Positions 35,251 to 44,003 of a stretch of 64,000 bases of DNA are shown piece by piece. Numbering within the stretch: position 1 is the stretch's first letter; every line of letters begins with the position of its first letter. The stretch covers positions 1 to 64,000 of the forward strand of contig CAYLMM010000002.1 of the NCBI GenBank assembly GCA_964384825.1. The letters are read 5' to 3'. Under the pieces are notes generated by a model. That model did not search any database. It was not told the DNA's origin and worked only from the letters and a program-made list of their open reading frames with translations. The position numbers and the translations under genes are program-made. This DNA is from CAYLMM01 sp964384825 (GTDB lineage: Bacteria > Krumholzibacteriota > Krumholzibacteriia > LZORAL124-64-63).

Positions 35251-36003
35251 ATGGAAAGATCCGAACTGATCGCCTCGCTCCGCGGCAGACCGCCGCGGGA
35301 CCGCATCATCACCGCCCTGGACGTGCCCTCGGCCGAAGCGGCGCGCACCCTCGCCGCGGCTCTCGGCCCCGAAGGGCGCTTCGTCAAGGTGGGCATGGAG
35401 CTGTTCACCGCCGCAGGCCCCGCCGTCGTGCACGAGCTGGCCGATGCCGGCAAGGAGATCTTCCTCGACCTCAAGTACATGGACATCCCCAACACCGTCG
35501 CCGGCGCCGTCCGCAGCGCCGCGACCCTGGGCGTCTCGCTGCTGACCCTGCACGCCCACGGCGGACGGCGGATGCTCGAGGCCGCCGCGGCCGCGGCCCG
35601 CGAAACGCCTCCCGGTCCGCTGGGCCGCAGGCCGGCCTTGCTGGCGGTGACCGTGCTGACCAGTTTTTCCCCCGCGGAATACGCCGAGGTCGTACCCGGA
35701 GCCGACCTCTCCGCCCGCATCGTTGATCTGGCCCGCCTGGCCCGCGATTCCGGCTGCGACGGCGTGGTCTGTTCGCCGGCCGACCTGCCGGCGCTGCGCG
35801 AAGCTGTCGGAGACGAGATCCTGGCCGTCACCCCCGGCGTGCGCCCCGCGGCCGCCGGCGCCGACGACCAGCGCCGCACCGCGACCCCCGCCGCCGCGAT
35901 GGCCGCCGGATCCGATTTCCTGGTGATCGGACGCCCCATCACCCGCGCTCCCGACCCGGGGACCGCCCTCCTGGATATCCGCAAGGAGTTGACCGACTCA
36001 TGA
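35251..36003 (+). CDS. pyrF: Orotidine 5'-phosphate decarboxylase
   Basis: 250-residue TIM-barrel enzyme making UMP from OMP. Hallmarks: ITALDVPSAEAA at the start, the catalytic DxKxxD in FLDLKYMDIPNT, and GVRPAAAGADDQRRTATPAA with the phosphate site FLVIGRPIT near the end. Group I/III type length. Its stop overlaps the pyrE start as ATGA, so the two final steps of UMP synthesis are coupled. Confidence 0.95.
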   Translation: MERSELIASLRGRPPRDRIITALDVPSAEAARTLAAALGPEGRFVKVGMELFTAAGPAVVHELADAGKEIFLDLKYMDIPNTVAGAVRSAATLGVSLLTLHAHGGRRMLEAAAAAARETPPGPLGRRPALLAVTVLTSFSPAEYAEVVPGADLSARIVDLARLARDSGCDGVVCSPADLPALREAVGDEILAVTPGVRPAAAGADDQRRTATPAAAMAAGSDFLVIGRPITRAPDPGTALLDIRKELTDS

Positions 36004-36575
36004 ACCAGTCAGAAGTCCTGAACCTCTTCACCGAACTCGGCGCCAGGCGCGAAGGACACTTCCTGCTGAGCAGCGGGCTGCACAGCGACACCTACTTCCA
36101 GTGCGCCCAGGTGCTGCAGTTCCCCGATCTGGCGATGGAACTGGGCGCGCTGGTCGCGGCCGACCGCGATCCGCTGAAGTTCGACCTGGTGGTCTCGCCC
36201 GCCCTGGGCGCGGTCCTGCTGGGCCACGAGGTGGCCCGGGCCCTGGGCCGCCGCTTCGTCTTCACCGAACGCGTCGACGGGAGGATGACCCTGCGCCGCG
36301 GCTTCACCATCGAGAAGAACGAGCGGGCCCTGATCGTCGAGGACGTGGTCACCCGCGGCACCTCCACCCGCGAGGTCGCGGCCCTGGTCGAGCAGGCCGG
36401 CGGAGTCGTCGGCGGCGTGGCCTGCCTGGTCGACCGCACCGGCGGCGACGTCGAGCTGCCCGCCCCTCTCTCGTCCCTGGCCAAGGTCGAGGTGGTCGCC
36501 TGGGCCCCCGAGGAATGCCCCCTCTGCGCCGCGGGCGGCGAAGCGATCAAACCGGGCAGCCGGACGGGCGGATGA
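36000..36575 (+). CDS. pyrE: Orotate phosphoribosyltransferase
   Basis: 191-residue enzyme joining orotate to PRPP. The PRPP motif is RALIVEDVVTRGTSTREVA and the flexible loop region has GRRFVFTERVDGRMTLRRGF. The length and GHFLLSSGLHSDTYFQCA start match the bacterial family. It overlaps pyrF upstream and the glycosyltransferase downstream by 4 bases each. Confidence 0.95.
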   Translation: MNQSEVLNLFTELGARREGHFLLSSGLHSDTYFQCAQVLQFPDLAMELGALVAADRDPLKFDLVVSPALGAVLLGHEVARALGRRFVFTERVDGRMTLRRGFTIEKNERALIVEDVVTRGTSTREVAALVEQAGGVVGGVACLVDRTGGDVELPAPLSSLAKVEVVAWAPEECPLCAAGGEAIKPGSRTGG

Positions 36576-38038
36576 ACCGGCTGCGGGCAAGCGCATCCCT
36601 GACTGCCCTGGTCTGGACGGTCCTGTTGCTGCTCCTCTGGGCGGCCCTGGTTCCCGTCGCTCCGCCCCTGCCCACGAGCGATCTCTACACCCACCTCTCG
36701 GTGGCCCGGCATCTGATCGAAGGGGACGGCTTCGTCAACGACGTGGCCGTCCCGGTCTCCTTCGCCTTCCCCTTCGCGGCGCGGCTGCCGCAGCCCCTGA
36801 TCCATCGCCCTCCCGGATTCCCCCTGCTGCTGGCCCTGCCGGTGGCCGCCGCCGGCGACGATCCCGCCCGCGCCGAGGCGATGGTGCGCATCCTGATGCT
36901 GGTCCTGCTGGCGCTGCTGGCGTGGACCGGAGCCCGGGCGGCCCACCAGCGCGGCCGGGGAGCGGCCGTCGCGCCGTGGTTGGCCCTGCTGCTGGGCAGC
37001 CCCCTGCTGGCGATGACCGTCGGGTGGGGGCAGGTGGAGACGCCGGTCGCGCTTCTGCTGATGGTCCTCTGGATCCGCCTGGGCCGGGACGAGCGGGCGG
37101 GCGCAGCCTCGCCCATGCGCGCGGCGGCCATCGACGCCCTGCTGGCCGCGGCCGTGGCCCTGCTGCGCATGGACCTGTTCTGGCTGCCGGTGCTTTGGAT
37201 CCTTGCCCGCTCCCGCCCGTGCGGTCGACGACTGGCGGTCGGCCTCGGAATCTGGGCGGCCGTCCTGGCGCCCTGGGCGATCCGGAACCTGCTGCTGACG
37301 GGACATCCGTTCTTCACTCTGCAGGCCTTCGCCGAGCATCTGAAGCAGACGGCCGATTGGCCGGACTACGACATCTACCGCTCGCTATCCCCCGAGCCCT
37401 TCCTCGAAACCCTCGCGCGCGACCCGCATCTGGTGCTGTCCAAGTTCCGCCTCGGCCTGGCCTATTACATCTCCCGGGTCGACGAATGGCTGCCCTGGCC
37501 GCTGTGGGCGGTCGCCGCGGTGTCGCTGCTGCGGCGCCTGCCGGGACGGTCGCGGCTGCGCCCGGTGGCGTGGCTGCTGGTCTCGTTCGCGCTGATGACG
37601 CTGGAATACGCGCCCCTGTCGCATACGCTGCGCTACATGGCGGTGCTGCTGCCCGTCCTGGGATGGGAGATCTGGATGGAGATGGACGAACGCCTGGCGA
37701 CGCTCCGGCCAGGCCTGGGCGCGACGGCCCGGGGAGCGGTGCTCCTCGGCTGCGCCGTCGCGATCCTGGCGCTGACTCCGCCGCGGCTGGGCGGGTGGGA
37801 CGCCGGGCGGACCGAGGCGCTCGAGGCTCGGGCCGCGCTGCCGGCGGCGGTGGCCGCGGCGAAAGCCCTGCCGCCCGGACCGATCTTCACCGACAGCCCG
37901 GCCGTGCTCTGGCACGCGCGCCGCTGCGGCGTCTGGTCGCCCCTCGATCGCCAGGTCGAGAAAAAATTGCGGGAAACGGCGCCGTGCCTCGCGGACGCGC
38001 CGGTCATCCTTCAGGAAGCCGAGACGATCACCCGGTGA
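36572..38038 (+). CDS. Polytopic membrane glycosyltransferase-like protein (GT39/ArnT superfamily)
   Basis: 488-residue inner-membrane protein with about ten hydrophobic helices. The first loop has TSDLYTHLSVARHLIEGDGF, with the acidic residue typical of GT-C glycosyltransferases, followed by PLIHRPPGFPLLLALPVAAA. It would use a lipid-linked sugar donor on the periplasmic side. The acceptor is unknown. ATG at 36572 overlaps pyrE; the pairing with pyrimidine genes is probably not functional. Confidence 0.78.
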   Translation: MNRLRASASLTALVWTVLLLLLWAALVPVAPPLPTSDLYTHLSVARHLIEGDGFVNDVAVPVSFAFPFAARLPQPLIHRPPGFPLLLALPVAAAGDDPARAEAMVRILMLVLLALLAWTGARAAHQRGRGAAVAPWLALLLGSPLLAMTVGWGQVETPVALLLMVLWIRLGRDERAGAASPMRAAAIDALLAAAVALLRMDLFWLPVLWILARSRPCGRRLAVGLGIWAAVLAPWAIRNLLLTGHPFFTLQAFAEHLKQTADWPDYDIYRSLSPEPFLETLARDPHLVLSKFRLGLAYYISRVDEWLPWPLWAVAAVSLLRRLPGRSRLRPVAWLLVSFALMTLEYAPLSHTLRYMAVLLPVLGWEIWMEMDERLATLRPGLGATARGAVLLGCAVAILALTPPRLGGWDAGRTEALEARAALPAAVAAAKALPPGPIFTDSPAVLWHARRCGVWSPLDRQVEKKLRETAPCLADAPVILQEAETITR

Positions 38039-38294
38039 AGAGCAGCACCAGGCCGCCCACCAGGCAGAGCGGCAGGGCGACCAGCACCAGCACCAGCGGC
38101 AGCGCGGACGCGAGAAAGGCGCCGGCCAGGATCAGCAACGGGATGCCCACCACCAGCAGCAGCAATCCCTTGGTCAGCACCAGCAGCAGCTTGAACGGCA
38201 GCACCACCACGGCGAACACGACCTTCAACAAGAACAGCGCCACCGACAGCAGCACCATCAGAGCCAGAAGTCCGATGATCCATTCCATGAACAT
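38028..38294 (-). CDS. Small hydrophobic membrane protein
   Basis: 88-residue protein that is almost entirely transmembrane (three hydrophobic stretches such as LLALMVLLSVALFLLKVVFA). ATG at 38294 has GGAGG six bases upstream; a start two codons later is equally possible. It overlaps the convergent glycosyltransferase gene by 11 bases. Function unknown. Confidence 0.65.
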   Translation of the reverse strand: MFMEWIIGLLALMVLLSVALFLLKVVFAVVVLPFKLLLVLTKGLLLLVVGIPLLILAGAFLASALPLVLVLVALPLCLVGGLVLLFTG

Positions 38295-38458
38295 TTCCTT
38301 CCTCCATCCTTCGGCATCTTGCGGAATACCGGTCACTCCCGGGAAATACGGAAGGAGCGGGCCGGAGTTGCCAACAACTTTTTCTTGTTTTTGAAAGTAT
38401 TCTTTTATATTTAGCGCACAGATTGATATTTTATGATATCATTATAACGAAGATTCAA

Positions 38459-38663
38459 AAAGAAGCTGCTCACATTGGTGACTCCCCGGGATTCGGCAAG
38501 GCCAGCGCACCCTACGAGGGCCCGGGTGACCATGTAGCGGCTTCTTTGTATCTGGGAAAGAATCTCCGCATACGGAACGAATCCCCTGCCCTTGCCGAGG
38601 CGGAAATCTTCCTCCGGGATGAAATGGAAACGGGCTCCGCGGATGCGGAGCCCGTTCTCTTTT
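38459..38663 (+). ncRNA. Candidate structured RNA of unknown family
   Basis: In a 390-base interval without a convincing gene, positions 38460-38470 (AAGAAGCTGCT) pair fully with 38536-38546 (AGCGGCTTCTT). The helix continues through ACA/TGT and TGGT/ACCA with small bulges. Inside are a CCCGGG/CCCGGG helix and a CCCT-ACG-AGGG hairpin. Upstream is very AT-rich (TTGATA, TATAAC near 38423-38449) and could hold a promoter. The transcript would end at the terminator at 38629-38663. It does not show the conserved signature of SRP RNA, tmRNA, RNase P or a tRNA. An 88-codon open frame here looks noncoding. Confidence 0.45.
38629..38663. terminator. Strong terminator between convergent transcripts
   Basis: A 12-bp stem AACGGGCTCCGC/GCGGAGCCCGTT with loop GGAT, followed on the plus strand by CTCTTTT. 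It ends the candidate RNA and may also end the leftward M16 peptidase transcript. Confidence 0.85.
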
Positions 38664-38685
38664 GCGCTGCGCCGTCCCTTCGTAC

Positions 38686-40824
38686 CTAGGGCTTGGCGAA
38701 GATCGCGGGATCGATGGCGGGATCCGCTTCGAAGCCGTCGATGCTTCCCTTCGCGAATTCCTTGCCGTCGTGGTTGATCACCAGGGTCGACGGCAGATTC
38801 ATGCCGCCGATGTTCCCGTACTGGCCGTAGACGGTCCTGGCGACCACCGGGCCGCCGGTGACCGGATCCTTGCTCGGGGTCTGCTCGGCCATCGGATAGC
38901 CGGTCTCGGCGTCGATGAACAGCATCACGTAGTCGTCCTTGGCGCCGGTGACGTAGACGCGCTCGCAGGGACGGCCCTCGATCTGCTCGGGGCCCAGCGC
39001 CTGGCAGGTCAGGCCGGCGTGGTCGCGAAGCATCGTGACCAGATCGCCCCTCAACTCGCCGCGCAACGATTCCAGATCATCGCCGGTCACGTCCTGGACG
39101 CCGGCCGGGCCCTTGGCCCAGCCGCCCTCGGCGGTCACGACCTGAGCCATCTCGCCGAAGGGGGTCTTCTGCACCATGTGCAGCCGGTCGGGATAGGACA
39201 CCGTCTTGACCATGTCGAAATGCAGGGCCATGCCCTGGATCTCCAGGTCGAGACCCATCTTCTGGCGGAAACCCTTGATCGCGGACAGCTTGCCGCCGCC
39301 GACGGCCTGGGCCGCCTTGTCCAGCAGCTGCTGCCCGAGAGCCAGGGACTCCTCTGTCGCAGCCGGGACCTCGAGAGCGGTCACGGGCTCGGGGATGGTG
39401 ATGTCGATGTCGTTGACCGCGCCGAACTTGCTCAGGTCGCCGTCGAAATCGGCGGGGTTGCCCACCACCAGGATCGACAGGTTGTCGGGCTGCCAGACGG
39501 CCTGGCAGGCCTCGAGCACCTTCTGCGGATCCAGTTCACGAACGGCCTCGCGGTAGTTCGCCAGGAAGTCGGCCGGGTAGCCGTACATCTCGAAGAGCAC
39601 CTGGCGGTCGAGGACCTCGCGCTTGGTGTCGTAGTTGAAGACGTCGCTGTTCAGGACGCCGTCGACCGCGATGCGCAGCTCGTCCTCGGAGACGGGCTCG
39701 GTCGTCATCAGGGTGATCTGCTCGAGGATGACGTCGATGGCCTGCTCGGTCGATCCGCTCTTGGTGCCGGCGAAAGCGGCGAAGACGCCGGGGAAACGCC
39801 AGCCGGTGCCGGGCATGCTGCCGGTCGAGTAGGCCAGCCCGCGGTCGCTGCGGACCTCGACGAACAGGCGCGAGGCGAAACCGCCGCCCAGGATCCGGTT
39901 GGCGATCTCGATGGCGGCGTAGTTGGGATCGTCCTTGCGGATGCCGACGTGGCCCAGCAGGACGGTGGACTGGGTGAGATCCTCCTTGACGGCCACGTTG
40001 ACCGTCCGCGGCAGGAGATCCAGGGCCGGGTCTTCGGGCAGCGGCTGCACGGCCTTCTCCCAGCCCGCGAAGGCGTTGCGGATGGCGTCGACCATCTCCG
40101 AGGAATCGAAGTCGCCGATCACGACCAGCCACATGCGGTCCGGACCGAAGAAGGCCTTGTGGAAGGCGACCAGGTCGTCGCGGGTGATCGCGCCGATGGT
40201 GTCGTATTCCTCGACCCGGGCCAGCGGATGCTCGGGGCCGAAGACCACGCGCGAGAATTCGCGCCGGGCGATGTTCATCGGCTCGTCGTTGCGCCGGGCG
40301 ATGCCCGCCTTGTGCTGGGTCTTGGCCAGATCGATCTTGTCCTCGTCGAAACGGGGATGCATCAGGATCTCGGCCAGGATCTTCAGGGCCTGGTCGGCGT
40401 CCTCGGTCAGGGCCGAGAGGTAGGCGCCGCCGGTGGCCTGGCCGACCCAGGTCTCGACGTCCACGCCCATCGCCTCGACCATCTCGTCGATCTCGTCCCC
40501 GCTCCAGCTCAGGGTGCCGCCGGTGCGCAGGACCTGGCCGGCGATCGAGGCCAGACCGGTCTTGTCGGCGGGCTCGTAGATCGCTCCGGCCTGGATGGTG
40601 GCCGACAGCTCGACCAGGGGCAGCTCGTGATCCTCGGCCAGATAGAGCACCATGCCGTTGTCCAGCTCCACCCGTTCGTACTCGGGCATCCGGATATCGC
40701 CCAGTTCGGGATAGTCGAACTTCTCCCAGGGCTTGTTGCGGGCCGACGCGTCGGGCGCGACGACGATCAAAACGACCGCCGTCAGCAACAGGACGGCCGT
40801 GAAATTACGCAGGAATCGGGTCAT
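38686..40824 (-). CDS. M16-family peptidase homologue, non-catalytic subunit with C-terminal lipoprotein-carrier-like domain
   Basis: 712-residue exported protein (signal about 10-28). Residues 45-470 are two M16 (pitrilysin) halves, but the HxxEH site is lost (LASIAGQVLRTGGT). The R/Y pair of the substrate-binding half is kept (FASRLFVEVRSDRGLAYST), as in the non-catalytic partner of M16B heterodimers. Residues about 480-712 are an extra beta-rich domain (QKMGLDLEIQGMALHFDM, ERVYVTGAKDDYVMLFIDAE) like outer-membrane lipoprotein sorting proteins. It follows the catalytic subunit gene by 41 bases. Confidence 0.87.
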   Translation of the reverse strand: MTRFLRNFTAVLLLTAVVLIVVAPDASARNKPWEKFDYPELGDIRMPEYERVELDNGMVLYLAEDHELPLVELSATIQAGAIYEPADKTGLASIAGQVLRTGGTLSWSGDEIDEMVEAMGVDVETWVGQATGGAYLSALTEDADQALKILAEILMHPRFDEDKIDLAKTQHKAGIARRNDEPMNIARREFSRVVFGPEHPLARVEEYDTIGAITRDDLVAFHKAFFGPDRMWLVVIGDFDSSEMVDAIRNAFAGWEKAVQPLPEDPALDLLPRTVNVAVKEDLTQSTVLLGHVGIRKDDPNYAAIEIANRILGGGFASRLFVEVRSDRGLAYSTGSMPGTGWRFPGVFAAFAGTKSGSTEQAIDVILEQITLMTTEPVSEDELRIAVDGVLNSDVFNYDTKREVLDRQVLFEMYGYPADFLANYREAVRELDPQKVLEACQAVWQPDNLSILVVGNPADFDGDLSKFGAVNDIDITIPEPVTALEVPAATEESLALGQQLLDKAAQAVGGGKLSAIKGFRQKMGLDLEIQGMALHFDMVKTVSYPDRLHMVQKTPFGEMAQVVTAEGGWAKGPAGVQDVTGDDLESLRGELRGDLVTMLRDHAGLTCQALGPEQIEGRPCERVYVTGAKDDYVMLFIDAETGYPMAEQTPSKDPVTGGPVVARTVYGQYGNIGGMNLPSTLVINHDGKEFAKGSIDGFEADPAIDPAIFAKP

Positions 40825-40865
40825 GATTCATCCTTTCTTCGCCGCATGGGCGGCGATGATCCGTC

Positions 40866-42380
40866 CTATTCCTCGACCGTATCGATGTAGACGACCGTCC
40901 GGTTGTTGGGCGTGAAGGTCTCCTTCGCCACCCGCTGCACGTCCTCGACGGTGACCGCATCGATGGCGTCGAGCTGACGGAACATCAGCTTCCAGTCCCC
41001 GCGTTTTCCCTGGTAGTAGCTCAGCTGGCGGGCCAGACCGAGGTTGCCCTCCAGCGAACGGATGAAGTTCGCCTTCGCCCGGCGCTTGACGCCGGCGAGT
41101 TCCTCGTCGGTGATCCCCGTCTCGACCAGCTTGTCGACCTCGGTGAAGATCGCCTCTTCCATGTCCAGGCCGGTGACGTCCTTCGAGGGGACGGCCAGCA
41201 CGGCGAGGCTGGTGGGGTACTTGTTGTCGGGGAAGCCCGCGAAGCTCATGACCTGGGCCGCGGTCTTGCTCTCCTTGACCATGCTCTTGTACAGACGGCT
41301 GGTACGGCCCTGGCCCAGGATCTCGGCGAGGGCCTCGTAGGCCGGATAGTCCGGATCCTCGATGCCGCCGATGTGCCAGCCGCACATGTAGAAGGGCTGC
41401 GAGCTGTGCTCGATGACGATCCGGCGCTCGCCGCGCTGGGCGGGCTCGGAGGTCTCGACGACCGGGGGCTCGGCGCCGGAGATGTCGCCGAAGTACTTCT
41501 CGGCCAGCTTCTTCACATCGTCGAATTCCACGTCGCCCACCACGGCCACGGTCATGTTGTGGCCGACGTACAGCGTCTCGAAGAAGTCGCGGCAGTCCTG
41601 GCGGGTGATGGTGTTGATGTCGCTCATCCACCCGATGGTCGAGTGGTGGTAGGGATGCGCCATGAAGGCCAGGCTCTGGAACTGCTCGATCAGCATGCCG
41701 ATGGGACTGTTGTCGGTCCGCATCCGCCGCTCTTCGGTGACCGGCCCGTCCTTCTCGGTGTAGAACTCGCGGAACGAGGGGCGGCTCATCCGGGAGCCCT
41801 CGAGATACGCCCACAGCTGCAGCCGGTTTGCGGGCAGGCTGTAGAAGTAGTTGGTGGCGTCGGTCCAGGTGCCGGCGTTCAGGCCGCGGCCGCCGTTGTT
41901 CTCGACGATCTGGCCGAACTCGTTGCTCACGACGTAGGAGCGCGCCTCGTCGCGGGCCTCGGCGAAGGCCTCCTCGAGGGCCGCCAGGCGGTCGGGATCC
42001 GCGGCGTCGCCCTTGAGCTTCTCCTTCTTCAGCGCGACGTAGGCCGCGTCCTCGGCCTCGATCGCCTTCTTCTCCTTCTTCCAGTCCTTCGAGCCGATCT
42101 CGTCGGTGCCCTTGAAGGCCATGTGCTCGAGGATGTGGGCGATGCCGGTGATCCCGGTGACCTCGTCCGAGCTGCCCACGTTCATGTAGGTGTTGAACGA
42201 GAAGACCGGCACGTCGTGCCGCTCGATCACCAGGAAATGGATGCCGTTGTCCAGGGTGAACTCCTGGACGTCGTCGGCCAACGACATGTAATCGCCGCCG
42301 CCCGCGCCGGCGACCGCCGCGGCCAGCAGGACCAGCGTCAGCGCCGGGAGAACGAGATGGAAACGCATACTTCTGGGCAT
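40866..42380 (-). CDS. M16-family zinc metallopeptidase, catalytic subunit
   Basis: 504-residue exported peptidase. Signal peptide about 8-27. Zinc/catalytic HILEH (His82, Glu85, His86) with the downstream glutamate supplied later in the domain. A charged helical insert (SKDWKKEKKAIEAEDAAY) follows, unusual in length for the family. ATG at 42380 has GGAGG five bases upstream; the longer reading adds 27 unsupported residues. With the next gene it forms an M16B heterodimer predicted to degrade peptides in the periplasm. Confidence 0.9.
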   Translation of the reverse strand: MPRSMRFHLVLPALTLVLLAAAVAGAGGGDYMSLADDVQEFTLDNGIHFLVIERHDVPVFSFNTYMNVGSSDEVTGITGIAHILEHMAFKGTDEIGSKDWKKEKKAIEAEDAAYVALKKEKLKGDAADPDRLAALEEAFAEARDEARSYVVSNEFGQIVENNGGRGLNAGTWTDATNYFYSLPANRLQLWAYLEGSRMSRPSFREFYTEKDGPVTEERRMRTDNSPIGMLIEQFQSLAFMAHPYHHSTIGWMSDINTITRQDCRDFFETLYVGHNMTVAVVGDVEFDDVKKLAEKYFGDISGAEPPVVETSEPAQRGERRIVIEHSSQPFYMCGWHIGGIEDPDYPAYEALAEILGQGRTSRLYKSMVKESKTAAQVMSFAGFPDNKYPTSLAVLAVPSKDVTGLDMEEAIFTEVDKLVETGITDEELAGVKRRAKANFIRSLEGNLGLARQLSYYQGKRGDWKLMFRQLDAIDAVTVEDVQRVAKETFTPNNRTVVYIDTVEE

Positions 42381-42524
42381 GAATGCCTCCAGGGATTGAC
42401 CCGGGAGCCGAACCGATGCGGCGGAGCGGACTCGGGTTTGCCAATATTCCGGCGCGGGCACGAAGCGGCGCGCCGATTCTCGAAAACGGGCGGGGTTGAA
42501 ACCGTCGGATCACGGTCGCAGGGC

Positions 42525-42553
42525 ACGTTATCAACACGCCGGTCCGATGTCAA
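42525..42553 (-). promoter_or_regulatory. Promoter for M16 peptidase operon
   Basis: Minus strand TTGACA (42553-42548), 17-base spacer, TAACGT (42530-42525), just downstream of the mpg stop. The leader would be about 140 bases, without an obvious regulatory fold. Confidence 0.6.
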
Positions 42554-42574
42554 ACCCGGTCGAGGGCCGGGACG

Positions 42575-43156
42575 TCAACGAACCGAAACACAAGGATTTC
42601 CGGATTCGATCAGGCGGAAAGGCGCGTCCTTCGCCCCGCGGACTCCGATCCGGGGCGTAGCGACGATCCGCCGGGGATCGCGATCGCCGGCGTGGATCCG
42701 CAGATCGGGTCCGCGCAGGGAAAGACCGTTGTGAGACATATCGATCCCGAAGGCGCGGCAGAGCTTTCCGGGACCGTTGCAGAGACCCTGCGGCGGCAGA
42801 TCGCGACCGCGGCGCCGGGCCATCAGATCCAGGCCCGCCAGGGGCTCGACCGCCCTGATCAGGACCGCGCCGGCGGTCCCCTCGGCCTCGGTGACGGCGT
42901 TCAGGCAATGATGCATGCCGTAGATGAAGTAGACGTAGGCGCGGCCGGGAGGCCCGTACATGATCGCGCTGCGGGGCGTGGGGCCGTTGGCGGCGTGGGA
43001 TGCTGCGTCGTCGCGTCCGAGATAGGCCTCGACCTCGACGATGCGGCCCGAAACCAGCGACTCGCCGGATCCGTGCGACAGCACCGCGCCGAGCAGGCCG
43101 CGGGCCGCGTCCAGGGTCGGACGGGCGTAGAAGGAGATGGGCAACGGCTGGGACAT
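42575..43156 (-). CDS. mpg: 3-methyladenine DNA glycosylase (AAG/MPG family)
   Basis: 193-residue base-excision enzyme removing alkylated purines. Family elements: RIVEVEAYLGRDDAASHA, GPPGRAYVYFIYGMHHCLNA with the DNA-intercalating tyrosine region, and GPGKLCRAFGID near the end. The catalytic glutamate is in EVEAY. Its start lies 4 bases after the ABC permease stop, so it is the last gene of that operon. Confidence 0.93.
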   Translation of the reverse strand: MSQPLPISFYARPTLDAARGLLGAVLSHGSGESLVSGRIVEVEAYLGRDDAASHAANGPTPRSAIMYGPPGRAYVYFIYGMHHCLNAVTEAEGTAGAVLIRAVEPLAGLDLMARRRGRDLPPQGLCNGPGKLCRAFGIDMSHNGLSLRGPDLRIHAGDRDPRRIVATPRIGVRGAKDAPFRLIESGNPCVSVR

Positions 43157-43160
43157 GGCT

Positions 43161-44000
43161 CTACCGGAACAGTTCCTTGCGCCGCAGGAACCAGACGCCC
43201 AGCAGGATGCTGACCGCCAGCACGCCCGCCAGGATCAGCACCGAATGCCAGGTCGGAGGCGGCGTCTCGTGCAGCAGGGCGCGCTTGAGCTCCATCAGCA
43301 TCCCGGGCAGATCGCCGGTCATCGGCGCCGATTCGGGGGCCTTGATCAGATTGCGCAGGTGGAAGACCACCGTCAGCTGCTGCAGCTTCTGGGGCGCGCC
43401 GGTGCCGATCGACTCCCACAGCACGGCGTAGATCAGGGCCGGCAGCATCGGCTTGCGCAGGGCGGTGCCGATCATCGAGAACAGGGCGGTGTAGACCACG
43501 GCGCCCAGGATGATCACCAGGCAGGTCTCGAGATAGGCGCGCAGGAAATCCAGGGTCAGCACGCCGAAATTGCCGGCCACCATCACCACGAAGCAGACCG
43601 CCATCGAGGCCGCCAGCAGGACGGCCGAGACCGTCTGGGCCGCCCAGAGCCGGCCGAGGTAGATGGCCATGCGGGTCAGCGGACGCGTCCAGTAGTAGAC
43701 GATGGTGCCCTCGTCGATGGGTTCGCCGAGTGCCGAGATCCCCACGGCCAGCGAGACGATCGCGGCCAGGAAATGCACGTAGACCACTCCGCTGAGGATG
43801 GCCAGAAGCTGGCGCGCCGGCACCACGCCCTCGGTGTCGAGCAGGCGCCAGGCCAGGACCAGGGCCACCGGCAGCAGCAGCACCAGCCCCACCATGAAGA
43901 CCCGCTTGCGGCGGATCATCTCGCGGAACGAGAAAAGGCCGATCCAGAACGAGGATGTCAGCAGTCCGAGCGGACGGTCGGCGGCGGCGGCGTCGTGCAT
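43161..44000 (-). CDS. ABC-2 type transporter permease
   Basis: 279-residue inner-membrane permease with six hydrophobic helices. A cytosolic segment after the second helix (LGEPIDEGTIVYYWTRPLTR) is typical of the NosY/ABC-2 type. It ends in a short basic tail. It pairs with the ATPase encoded 3 bases upstream. The substrate cannot be told; such pairs often serve in export or in bacteriocin/antibiotic resistance. Confidence 0.88.
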   Translation of the reverse strand: MHDAAAADRPLGLLTSSFWIGLFSFREMIRRKRVFMVGLVLLLPVALVLAWRLLDTEGVVPARQLLAILSGVVYVHFLAAIVSLAVGISALGEPIDEGTIVYYWTRPLTRMAIYLGRLWAAQTVSAVLLAASMAVCFVVMVAGNFGVLTLDFLRAYLETCLVIILGAVVYTALFSMIGTALRKPMLPALIYAVLWESIGTGAPQKLQQLTVVFHLRNLIKAPESAPMTGDLPGMLMELKRALLHETPPPTWHSVLILAGVLAVSILLGVWFLRRKELFR

Positions 44001-44003
44001 CGT

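Noticed and set aside
38459..38547. tRNA-Sec or SRP RNA
   Set aside because: No T-loop GTTCGA, no anticodon arm, and no SRP GGAAGGAAGC-type loop could be found.
38423..38689. 88-codon open frame in the AT-rich interval
   Set aside because: No ribosome site, no protein-like composition, and it runs across a strong terminator stem. RNA structure explains the region better.
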